From assembly GCF_001854125.1 (NCBI RefSeq), contig NZ_CP017715.1:2170001-2234000 (forward strand): DNA of 64,000 nt, given 5' to 3'. Made by a program: the position numbers and the translations under genes. Shown here piece by piece: positions 42,298 to 50,565 of the stretch. The notes beneath the pieces were generated by a model. That model had not been told where the DNA came from, did not search any database, and saw nothing but the letters and a program-made list of their open reading frames with translations. This DNA is from Marinobacter salinus (lineage in GTDB: Bacteria; Pseudomonadota; Gammaproteobacteria; Pseudomonadales; Oleiphilaceae). Positions within the stretch are counted from its first letter, which is position 1; each line of letters opens with the position of its first letter.

Positions 42298-42963
42298 TCA
42301 GCTTCCCGACAGGGACTGATCCGACGGATCAATCTCCATCTGCTGAATCGCAATGACTGCCTGGGTCCGGTTGCGAACTCCCAGCTTCCGGAATACTGCA
42401 GTAATATGCGCCTTTATCGTCGCCTCTGAAACATCCAGATCATAAGCAATCTGTTTGTTCAGGAGCCCCTCGGCCAACATACCCAGCACCCTGAACTGCT
42501 GTGGCGTCAGAGATGACAGCTTCTCCGAAAAGTCTGTGGTATCCGAGTGCATTCGCTCAATCTTATCGGCCACCCCGGCAGGCAACCAGACGTCTCCTTC
42601 CAGGACCGCCTGAATCGCCTTGGTGATGGTTGGGAGCGGCGCCGACTTCGGAATAAAGCCGGATGCCCCGTAATCAATCGAGCGTCGCATAACCTGCAAT
42701 TCCTCGGAACCTGACACAACGACCACCGGCAGCCCCGGATACTGACCCCGCATAAACACGAGCCCGGAGAAGCCGTGGGCACCAGGCATGTTGAGATCCA
42801 GCAAAACCAGATCCGCATCCGGATGCGATTCTACCGCCGCCTGCAGCGCCTTGATGCTATCCACCTCAACGGTCTGCGCATCCGGTACCGCCTGACTGAC
42901 CGCCTGCTTCAGTGCTGCCCTGAACAGCGGGTGATCATCAGCGACGATAATTGTTTGTGCCAT
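42298..42963 (-). CDS. LuxR-type response regulator (CrbR/ErdR-like)
   Basis: 221 residues. Receiver domain 1-120 with the phospho-acceptor Asp 56 in VLLDLNMPGAHG and Lys in FIPKSAPLP; NarL/LuxR HTH at about 148-210 (LTPQQFRVLGMLAEGLLNKQ, then SEATIKAHITAVFRKLG). It is encoded next to acs, like CrbR of Vibrio and ErdR of Pseudomonas, which switch on acs with the sodium-solute-symporter-linked kinases CrbS/MxtR. No kinase is encoded nearby, as expected for that system. It follows acs on the same strand, 40 bases after its stop. Confidence 0.9.
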   Translation of the reverse strand: MAQTIIVADDHPLFRAALKQAVSQAVPDAQTVEVDSIKALQAAVESHPDADLVLLDLNMPGAHGFSGLVFMRGQYPGLPVVVVSGSEELQVMRRSIDYGASGFIPKSAPLPTITKAIQAVLEGDVWLPAGVADKIERMHSDTTDFSEKLSSLTPQQFRVLGMLAEGLLNKQIAYDLDVSEATIKAHITAVFRKLGVRNRTQAVIAIQQMEIDPSDQSLSGS

Positions 42964-43003
42964 TCAACAGATTCCTTACAGGTTTGCGGCCTGCATTCAG
43001 ACC

Positions 43004-44950
43004 TTATTTGAACTCACGACTGCTGATGAGATCGTCTACCACACCCGGATCGGCCAGAGTGGAAGTATCGCCCAACTGATCGTGCTCGTTTGCCGCAATC
43101 TTACGCAAAATCCGGCGCATAATCTTGCCAGAACGTGTTTTAGGCAGTCCAGGTGCCCACTGAATCACATCTGGTGAGGCAATCGGGCCAATTTCCTTGC
43201 GTACCCACTGCACCAGTTCCTTTTTGAGTTCGTCGCTCGGTTCCACACCCTGAACCAGAGTGACATAGACATAGATGCCCTGCCCCTTGATTTCGTGGGG
43301 GTAGCCAACCACAGCAGCTTCGGCCACTTTGCCATGCCCCACCAGGGCACTTTCGACCTCGGCAGTACCCAGGCGGTGACCGGAAACGTTCAGAACGTCA
43401 TCGACACGGCCGGTAATCCAGTAATAGCCGTCTTCATCACGACGCGCGCCGTCACCGGTAAAGTACATACCCTTGTAGGTACTGAAGTACGTCTGGACAA
43501 AGCGCTCATGGTCGCCAAAGATGGTGCGCATCTGTCCCGGCCAGCTGTCCAGAATAACCAGGTTACCCTCGGTCTTACCGTCCAGGATATTACCGTCGTT
43601 ATCAACGAGAGCCGGCTGTACACCGAAGAACGGAACGGTAGCCGATCCGGGCTTCAGGTCGATAGCGCCCGGCAACGGAGAAATCAGAATGCCGCCGGTC
43701 TCGGTCTGCCACCATGTGTCTACGATTGGACACTTGCTGTTGCCAATCACACGATGATACCACTCCCAGGCTTCCGGGTTGATCGGCTCACCAACGGACC
43801 CCAGCAGCTTGAGGCTTTCGCGATTCGTGCCGTTCATGCAGGACTCGCCTTCAGCCATCAGGGCACGAATAGCTGTCGGCGCAGTGTAAAGGATGTTGAC
43901 CTTGTGCTTGTCTACAACCTGCCCCATGCGTGAGCTGTCCGGATAGTTGGGCACACCTTCAAACAGGACAGAGATGGCACCGTTGGCCAGCGGGCCGTAA
44001 AGGATATAGCTATGGCCGGTAACCCAACCAAAGTCTGCTGTACACCAGTAGACATCACCATCGTGATAATCAAAAACGTATTCGTGGGTCATGGACGCGT
44101 AGACCATGTAACCACCCGTGGTGTGCAGAACGCCCTTCGGGGCACCGGTTGAGCCGGAAGTGTATAACATAAACAACGGATCTTCCGCGTTCATCGGCTC
44201 CGGCGGGCAATCTGGGGAGGCAGACTTCATCAGGTCTTCATAGCGCTCGTCACGACCGTCGTTCCAGGGCACATCGCCACCGGTTCGGGAAACCACGACA
44301 ACTTTCTCGACGTTGGCAGCATCTTCGTTCTTGAGGGCCGCATCCACGTTCTTCTTCAGGGGAATCTTGCGACCACCACGAAGGCCTTCATCTGAGGTGA
44401 TCACGAAGCGGGATTTACCATTAACGATTCGCGCGCCCAAAGCTTCCGGCGAGAAACCACCAAAAACGACAGAGTGGATAGCACCAATGCGGGCACAGGC
44501 CAGCATGGCGACAGCGGTTTCCACAATCATCGGCATGTAGATGGTGACTACATCGCCTTTCTTGACACCCAGGGTCTTCAGAACATTGGCAAACTTGCTG
44601 GTTTCTTCATGCAGTTCGCGGTAGGTGACGTGGCGGGAATCGGCAGGATCATCACCTTCAAAGATGATCGCGGTCTGGTCACCTTTGTCAGCGAGGTGAC
44701 GGTCAAGGCAGTTGGCGGAAGCGTTCAGCTCGCCATCTTCGAACCACTTGATGGACAGGTTGTTATAGTCATACGTGGTGTTTTTGACCTTGGTGTAGGG
44801 CTTGATCCACTCAAGGCGCTTACCATGCTCACCCCAGAAGGTATCCGGGTCCTCGACTGACTGACGATACATCTCGTCATACTGTTCACGGTTAAGCAGG
44901 GCCCGTTTAGCCACATCAGGGCTTACCGGATATACCTGTTTATCAGTCAT
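43004..44950 (-). CDS. acs: Acetyl-CoA synthetase
   Basis: 648 residues, full length for Acs. The ATP motif is [15 protein letters not shown], the acetate pocket WWQTETGG, the hinge region [16 protein letters not shown] and the acetylation-controlled lysine [11 protein letters not shown]. The enzyme converts acetate, ATP and CoA to acetyl-CoA via acetyl-AMP. AAGGGGGAGCACA before the ATG is an excellent ribosome site. Upstream are 320 bases without a gene, including a CRP/Vfr-like dyad. Expected to be induced by the adjacent response regulator. Confidence 0.97.
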   Translation of the reverse strand: MTDKQVYPVSPDVAKRALLNREQYDEMYRQSVEDPDTFWGEHGKRLEWIKPYTKVKNTTYDYNNLSIKWFEDGELNASANCLDRHLADKGDQTAIIFEGDDPADSRHVTYRELHEETSKFANVLKTLGVKKGDVVTIYMPMIVETAVAMLACARIGAIHSVVFGGFSPEALGARIVNGKSRFVITSDEGLRGGRKIPLKKNVDAALKNEDAANVEKVVVVSRTGGDVPWNDGRDERYEDLMKSASPDCPPEPMNAEDPLFMLYTSGSTGAPKGVLHTTGGYMVYASMTHEYVFDYHDGDVYWCTADFGWVTGHSYILYGPLANGAISVLFEGVPNYPDSSRMGQVVDKHKVNILYTAPTAIRALMAEGESCMNGTNRESLKLLGSVGEPINPEAWEWYHRVIGNSKCPIVDTWWQTETGGILISPLPGAIDLKPGSATVPFFGVQPALVDNDGNILDGKTEGNLVILDSWPGQMRTIFGDHERFVQTYFSTYKGMYFTGDGARRDEDGYYWITGRVDDVLNVSGHRLGTAEVESALVGHGKVAEAAVVGYPHEIKGQGIYVYVTLVQGVEPSDELKKELVQWVRKEIGPIASPDVIQWAPGLPKTRSGKIMRRILRKIAANEHDQLGDTSTLADPGVVDDLISSREFK

Positions 44951-45051
44951 TGTGCTCCCCCTTTAGTCAGAGTCTGTTGTCATTGTCGGTTTTTGGAATA
45001 CAGAATACTCGGGCCTCTCCGGCCCCTAAGACGGATAGTGGTAGTTCAACA

Positions 45052-45067
45052 TGTGTGCCACTGCACA
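45052..45067 (-). promoter_or_regulatory. CRP/Vfr-like dyad upstream of acs
   Basis: TGTGCAGTGGCACACA on the minus strand has the TGTG-N8-CACA spacing of CRP/Vfr sites, with two mismatches to TGTGA-N6-TCACA. It is about 100 bases before the acs start. acs is CRP-dependent in E. coli. Confidence 0.4.
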
Positions 45068-45242
45068 ATGAATTAGACTAACGTCCTAATGCGCCTGAAC
45101 TTTTAGCCGAATTTGTCCGCTAACCTTCAAAAAAACAACGGTAATTTCCATCAAATGAGAAGCTTCTTTAAAGATAGACCCAAAAGGGACAACTGCAACC
45201 AGGCGAAACATTGATTCCGAGGGGCGAGAGTAAAGGAAGAAA

Positions 45243-45264
45243 GCCCGACCCGGGCGGGTCGGGC
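45243..45264 (-). terminator. Rho-independent terminator of the fatty-acyl reductase gene
   Basis: GCCCGACC pairs with GGTCGGGC around a short GC-rich loop. On the minus strand a TTTCTTCCTTT stretch follows. It begins eight bases beyond the reductase stop codon. Confidence 0.8.
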
Positions 45265-45271
45265 GGGGAAT

Positions 45272-46810
45272 TTACGCGGCCTTCTTTCGGGACTTGGCCG
45301 AACGGAGACTGTAAAGCTTCCGCTCCTTGAGGGCGTATCGGTTCAAACCGGCCAGATGAATTTTCCCGAGGTAAACGCCCCAGTCTATCTGGCGCGCATC
45401 TACCGGGAACAGCACCTTGTCTACTGACCCCATACGGGTCGCAAGCGAGATCAACTCATCGTTGTGGAAGATATAATCCGGCGCGGTGTAGAAGCCAAAA
45501 ATCGTTGCCAAAGAACGTGTGGTATCGAGGTTCCGCAATACTTTCAGCTCGCGGTTGTGCCCCAGCATCCTGAGAAGCCTCCCGGTGATACTGAGCGGAA
45601 TCCTGACTCCACCAACCACAGCATCAAACAGTTTCCGGTTCACCGCAATGAAAGGCTTGCTCGGCTGGCGATAGAACAACTGGTCGTATGCCGCGTAATT
45701 GGATTTGGCTTCCGCCATCAGGTGGTCAATGAATTCGCCAAGTCGAATCGGGTTCGAGCTTCCGCTACAACATTGATAGATACGATGGCGCCCGGGCTCG
45801 GAAAGCGTTTCCGCCAGCGATAATATGATGGCGTTAGCAACCAGATCTACCGGAATAACATCAATCACACCCGAGCGCTTGCCCGGGAACAAGGCCACCT
45901 TCTCGCGGGCGTAGGCAAGAATGATGGCATCCGCCACCTTAACGCCCTCAATCCAGCCCGGTGACGGCTCCTCCAGTGCACTTTCTATGATGGATGGCCG
46001 CAAAATCGTCAGGGAACGGCCAGACAGCGCTTTCATCAGCAACTGTTCACCCAGCCACTTGGTGAAGGTATAAGTATCACTCCAGCCATAGCGGTTGGCT
46101 TCACCAATCCCGAGATCCACCAGCTTTTTCTCGAGCATCTTGCCGGAGTATCTCGAACGAACATCAGCGATCTTGTCTTCAAGCAGCCGAATCAGTTCGT
46201 CAATCTCGTAATATCCTTCCGAGCTGCGCGGAATAGCCTCGCCTGCTGGCTTGATAACCGCCTCGGTCACCTGCCCTGAATTCATGCCGTTCACATAGCA
46301 GGTAGACACCTGCAACACCGCAAGTCCCGTGTTCTGGCGAGCCAGCTCAGCGACGTTGTCCAGGCAACGTGTATTGATCGCCAGGGCTTTGTCCAGTTCC
46401 TCGCGAAAATTCACGCTGGCGGCGGAATTGATCACAGCATCGATACCACCTGCCAGTTTCCGGAAGTTATCCGGAGACAGCCCGAACAGGGGTTCTGTTA
46501 CTTCACCGGTAACACAATGAACCCGGTCCTCCACAAAATTCTCGAACGCTTCGTTGTCTTCCTGACGCAGGCGTTCAAATACGGAAGAAGTTGCAATTTC
46601 ATTCAGGAATCGGCCACGGGCATCAGGGTGACGCTTGTTACCCCGAATCAACAGATGGATACCACCAATCTCGGGGACGGCCCTGATAAGCTTTTCCAGC
46701 ACGACCTTGCCAAGGAAGCCGGTGGTACCAGTAATGAGGACATGCTTGCCCCGGAGCTGTTCGAGCACCTTTGAGGATGACTCTCCGGATTTAAGCTGTT
46801 GTGTTGCCAT
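45272..46810 (-). CDS. Fatty-acyl-CoA reductase, alcohol-forming (Marinobacter FAR type)
   Basis: 512 residues from ATG 46810 (AAGGAGTTCTTCC upstream). A Rossmann domain starts with the NADPH motif TGTTGFLGKVVLEKL, with Ser/Tyr/Lys of the extended-SDR type in QVSTCYVNG and YTFTKWLGEQL. The C-terminal half is the male-sterility/FAR-C domain ending SLRSAKSRKKAA. Length, N-terminus and C-terminus agree with what I recall of the Marinobacter FAR that reduces acyl-CoA or acyl-ACP directly to fatty alcohol. Fatty alcohols feed wax-ester synthesis; no wax synthase is in the window. Single gene with its own terminator. Confidence 0.94.
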   Translation of the reverse strand: MATQQLKSGESSSKVLEQLRGKHVLITGTTGFLGKVVLEKLIRAVPEIGGIHLLIRGNKRHPDARGRFLNEIATSSVFERLRQEDNEAFENFVEDRVHCVTGEVTEPLFGLSPDNFRKLAGGIDAVINSAASVNFREELDKALAINTRCLDNVAELARQNTGLAVLQVSTCYVNGMNSGQVTEAVIKPAGEAIPRSSEGYYEIDELIRLLEDKIADVRSRYSGKMLEKKLVDLGIGEANRYGWSDTYTFTKWLGEQLLMKALSGRSLTILRPSIIESALEEPSPGWIEGVKVADAIILAYAREKVALFPGKRSGVIDVIPVDLVANAIILSLAETLSEPGRHRIYQCCSGSSNPIRLGEFIDHLMAEAKSNYAAYDQLFYRQPSKPFIAVNRKLFDAVVGGVRIPLSITGRLLRMLGHNRELKVLRNLDTTRSLATIFGFYTAPDYIFHNDELISLATRMGSVDKVLFPVDARQIDWGVYLGKIHLAGLNRYALKERKLYSLRSAKSRKKAA

Positions 46811-47040
46811 GGAAGAACTCCTTCTCAATATTCAGGTCTGCGGTCGCCGGATAAACCCTTCCCAGCGAGAAAGCTATCTGCGAATCGTGCGCAGCAGCCT
46901 CTTGCATATTACGCGCCACCACGGGAAATAATGGTTAATCTTTGCACACCCCCCCGTGACATTGCGGTGACACACTGCAAAATTACGACACAAAAAGCGT
47001 GGATAAAATGACGAAAAAACAGGCAGGTTTTTGAGGGGAA

Positions 47041-48342
47041 TCAGGATTGACTGCGGTCATTTCCGGCCAGGGAACGAAGCAGCTGGTCCAGAGAAATGTC
47101 CGCCGGCTGTTCCTTGAGCACCCGGAGCAGCCGATCCTGCTCACCAAAGCTGATCTTGTCGTAGACGGGTTCGGGCAAAGCGGCATGGGCCGGCGATGAC
47201 AATGGGTCCTTTGTCCGCTCGGGGGCAATTTCATCCGCCAGGTGACGAAGATGCGCTGCGAGATTTTCTTTATGCTCCCGACCCAGCTTTTCCCATGCCA
47301 TAGACCCCAGCCCGGTCTGGATGATTTCCACAGCGTCACTGTCCAGCTCGCCCCCAAGGAGTGCAAACAGGCGGGTAAATGCTTCATAACGCAGCATGGC
47401 GTTATCCGGCGCCTGAGTCAGTGCCGCTTCAAGCTCACCGACAGCATTCAGGCACCTGTCCCGGGCACTGACAGGTTGGGGTAGCCCCACTTTCTCCTCA
47501 TTGCTCTGGCGGCGGGTGACGTTGTGCCAGTAAGCGGCAATACCCGCTTTTCTCTGAGGCAGTTGTGAAAGGCGGACATTTACCATGTCGGCCAGGGTGT
47601 AAAACTGTCGGCAAGAAGGATCAGACACCGGTAGCAGGGCCACGGGTTTCTGATTGATTACGGATTGGCGAAGAGTCTCATCCCGCCAGATGCCGCCCAT
47701 GTAATGAAAAGACATTCCAAGGTGACGCTGGGCCGCGGAATCAAGACGCTGAAACACTGAGCGGGCCTGGCTGGCGCCTTGGGCCATATTCACGAGAATG
47801 CTGGGTACTCGTCTGTAGCCACGACGCTTAATGACCTTGATCAGAGAAAAGGCATCGGTCAGTGACGCCGGGTCCGGGGTAACTACCACACAAGCCAGTT
47901 CCGCGGCGGCAATCATATGCAGACTCGGTGCCTGCAAACCGGCTGCGGTGTCGGTGATCACGTAATCGTAACGGCTTTCAAGCTGGGAAAGTGCCCGCAG
48001 GATACGCAGACTGTCGGCGGGGCTCATATCCATGCACTCCTGCACGCCGGAGGCACCCGGTACGATATGAAGACCGTAGTCCGTTGTCAGAAGGGTATCC
48101 TCAAGATGGCATTCGCCGGCCATCACATTGGCCAATGTTTTCTGAGGATAGAGGCCGACCATAATACTGACGTTGGCAAGGTCTGTGTCACCGTCCAGAA
48201 GCAAAACCCGCTTATTCTGTCGTGACAGGGTCAACGCCAGGTTCAAGGCAACGGATGTTTTGCCGACGCCTCCCTTACCACCGGTAATGGCGATAGTCCG
48301 GGGTTGGTGCAGTTTGTGCTTTTGTGACTCTTTGACGGTCAT
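47041..48342 (-). CDS. MinD/ParA-type ATPase, FlhG-like, with C-terminal extension
   Basis: 433 residues. The deviant Walker A ITGGKGGVGKTSVALNLAL, VLLLDGDTDLANVSIMVGL and VVTPDPASLTDAFSLIKVIK place it near FlhG/FleN and MinD. Residues 1-265 are the ATPase; the last 165 residues are helical, with no known domain recognised, and no amphipathic MinD membrane tip is evident. FlhG counts and places flagella, but flagellar genes are not nearby. It is divergent from the HDOD-kinase gene and may localise a signalling complex. Function uncertain. Confidence 0.85.
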   Translation of the reverse strand: MTVKESQKHKLHQPRTIAITGGKGGVGKTSVALNLALTLSRQNKRVLLLDGDTDLANVSIMVGLYPQKTLANVMAGECHLEDTLLTTDYGLHIVPGASGVQECMDMSPADSLRILRALSQLESRYDYVITDTAAGLQAPSLHMIAAAELACVVVTPDPASLTDAFSLIKVIKRRGYRRVPSILVNMAQGASQARSVFQRLDSAAQRHLGMSFHYMGGIWRDETLRQSVINQKPVALLPVSDPSCRQFYTLADMVNVRLSQLPQRKAGIAAYWHNVTRRQSNEEKVGLPQPVSARDRCLNAVGELEAALTQAPDNAMLRYEAFTRLFALLGGELDSDAVEIIQTGLGSMAWEKLGREHKENLAAHLRHLADEIAPERTKDPLSSPAHAALPEPVYDKISFGEQDRLLRVLKEQPADISLDQLLRSLAGNDRSQS

Positions 48343-48561
48343 GACCAGTAATCTACGTCCCTGATTTTACGGATTCATACATTCTAACCTGTAAAAATTC
48401 TACACATATCACAAGTTAGATAATATATTGCTTAAAAAAACAGCAATAAGTATTTAATAACGACGGATTATTGTCTAAGCTCATCAGGGACCAGGGTGAA
48501 CGGAACGTCAGATTCTGACCCAGGCCCATAACAATTTTGCCAAGGCGGGCAGGTAAGCTCC

Positions 48562-50544
48562 ATGCACATAGCTCCTGATCTTCAATTACCGAGTCTCCCG
48601 GAGGTCACCCTTCGGGCACTTGAGGCTTGCCATCAGGATGAGAGTTACCGCACCATCAGCGAGATCGTTTCGGCAGATACTGCTCTCGTTGCACGCATCC
48701 TTGCACTCGCCAACTCGGCGCTTTACGGCCCGGCGACCCGTATCAAATCAGTTGACCAGGCACTCCTCAGGCTCGGAACCCGACGGTTTCATACCCTCGT
48801 ACTAACCGCAGCCCTGCGCCAGCTTCTGTTTGAGCTGGGCGGTGATGAATGGCAGCAGCTCCGTGATTTCTGGCGACACTCCCTGACCACAGCACTCACT
48901 GCCCGGGCACTCGCCACCCTCACCCGTTACCCGGAACCCGACGAAGCCTTCATGCTCGGCATGCTGCATAATATCGGCGAGCTCATTGCCATTAAAACGC
49001 CAGCAGCGGAAACGAAGCAATACTATTTCAACCATCAGTCCGAGATTGCAGCTGAGCTGGTGACAGCCTGGGGGCTTGGACCCATGGCCGCGGATGCCAT
49101 GCGCTACCAGCAAGCCCTGCCCAACGAACTGCGGGATGCGGGGCATCTGGTAAAGCTGATCAGTCTTGCCACCCGCCTGGCGCTCTCGGACGCTGCGGGT
49201 ATTGCCGCCGCGGCAACCGTTTTTGGTCTGAACGAAGAGCTGACCCGAGAGATCAACCGGCGCATTGCCCATGAAGTCTCAGGGATGGCCGCATCTCTGG
49301 GGATTCCCCTTGAGGATGACTACGACGGCGAAAGCGCAACACTACAACTGAAGCAGACGATCCTGCGTCAGGCGATTGCCAGCCAGGCCCTTCAGTTTGC
49401 AGATCTGAATGGCAAAGTGGATGACATTCTTGCGGACACCGTCAACAGCCTGACGCTGATTACCGGCCTTCCTGCCCTTTGCTTTGGCTATGCGGATGAC
49501 AGTCTGGTGCTCCTTTCAGGTACCATCGGAGAGGTTCCCTCTCTTTCCATTTCGGCCCAACCGGGCGGTAGTGTCCTGACTGAAGCTTTCACTTCCGGGC
49601 AAATAGTAAGTCTGGGTGATCGCCCTCCCACGGTTCTGGACCGCCAGCTGTTATCTCTCCTGCACGCGCCGTCGCTGCTTGCGGTGCCGGTTGTCACCGG
49701 CGACCATTGCCCGGGCGTGTTTGCCCTCGGCACTGACACAAACGGCCCCGTAGCAACCACTGAGCTCGCCAGCCTGTTTACCCGTCAGCTGTCGGCGGTG
49801 CTGGAGGAGCGGGAGCCCGGAATCCAGGCTTCGAAGGCAGATGAACAGCTTGATGCAGAAGTCGCTCGAGAAATCATGCGCAAGCAGGTTCACGAGGTCA
49901 GTAATCCGTTAACCATTGTACGACAGTATATTTATCAGCTGAGAAACCGGCTCGAAGATACCGAAGTGCGGCAGGAACTGGATGTCATACGGGAGGAACT
50001 CGACCGGGCAGGTAACCTTTTGCTTCAAATGAGCCATTCCGACAGCCCCCGACCGGATGACAGCGGAATCGACCTCAACTCGGAGCTGACAAGCCTTGTC
50101 CGGATATTGAAAGACAGCCTGTTCACGGACAGCAAGCGGAAGCTTGACGTGGTACTGTGCAGTGAACCGACGGAGGTCGCTGCGAGCGCATCGCCAATTC
50201 GCCAGATTATAATCAACCTGGTACGCAATTCGGCGGAAAGCCTGCCTGAGGATGGCGGCAGAGTCGAAATACGGACATCAGCACCGGTGTGGCAAAACAG
50301 CCGCACCTGGGTAGAGTTGGAAATTACAGACACCGGAGCGGGAATCCCCAGGGAGATTCGGGAATCGCTGTTTGCGCCGGTCAGATCGACAAAAGGAGAG
50401 GGCCACAGCGGTTTGGGCCTGAGCATTGTGAAGCAGCTCATTGATGACATGGAGGGCATCATAGCTTGTCGTACGGGACAGGAAGGAACCACTTTCAGGA
50501 TTTTGTTACCAACGGCCAGCCATAAAAAAAACGAGACCGACTGA
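48562..50544 (+). CDS. HDOD-GAF hybrid sensor histidine kinase
   Basis: 660 residues: an HDOD domain (about 8-205), a GAF-like domain (about 275-410), a HisKA dimerisation helix with H-box VHEVSNPLTIVRQYIYQ, and a HATPase domain with N-box IIINLVRNSAES, G1 ITDTGAGIP and G2 GHSGLGLSIVKQL. No membrane segment, so it is a soluble kinase. HDOD is an HD-like domain without all metal ligands that mediates protein contacts. Partner is probably the REC-PAS-GGDEF-EAL protein 21 bases downstream. AGGTAAG stands before the ATG. Confidence 0.93.
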   Translation: MHIAPDLQLPSLPEVTLRALEACHQDESYRTISEIVSADTALVARILALANSALYGPATRIKSVDQALLRLGTRRFHTLVLTAALRQLLFELGGDEWQQLRDFWRHSLTTALTARALATLTRYPEPDEAFMLGMLHNIGELIAIKTPAAETKQYYFNHQSEIAAELVTAWGLGPMAADAMRYQQALPNELRDAGHLVKLISLATRLALSDAAGIAAAATVFGLNEELTREINRRIAHEVSGMAASLGIPLEDDYDGESATLQLKQTILRQAIASQALQFADLNGKVDDILADTVNSLTLITGLPALCFGYADDSLVLLSGTIGEVPSLSISAQPGGSVLTEAFTSGQIVSLGDRPPTVLDRQLLSLLHAPSLLAVPVVTGDHCPGVFALGTDTNGPVATTELASLFTRQLSAVLEEREPGIQASKADEQLDAEVAREIMRKQVHEVSNPLTIVRQYIYQLRNRLEDTEVRQELDVIREELDRAGNLLLQMSHSDSPRPDDSGIDLNSELTSLVRILKDSLFTDSKRKLDVVLCSEPTEVAASASPIRQIIINLVRNSAESLPEDGGRVEIRTSAPVWQNSRTWVELEITDTGAGIPREIRESLFAPVRSTKGEGHSGLGLSIVKQLIDDMEGIIACRTGQEGTTFRILLPTASHKKNETD

Positions 50545-50565
50545 CGAAGAAACGGACACAGACCG

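Larger units (their letters stand above)
44951..45271. other. 321-base intergenic region, acs leader and promoter
   Basis: No coding frame is convincing. It holds the acs ribosome site, a CRP/Vfr-like dyad at 45052-45067, several T-rich and A-rich runs that may include the promoter, and, at the far end, the terminator of the fatty-acyl reductase gene. A GC-rich stem GGGCCTCTCCGGCCC at 45011-45025 lies inside the leader. Confidence 0.6.

Noticed and set aside
48343..48561. AT-rich divergent gap before the HDOD kinase
   Set aside because: Looked for a small RNA or operator; only AT-rich promoter-like sequence without a clear repeat.
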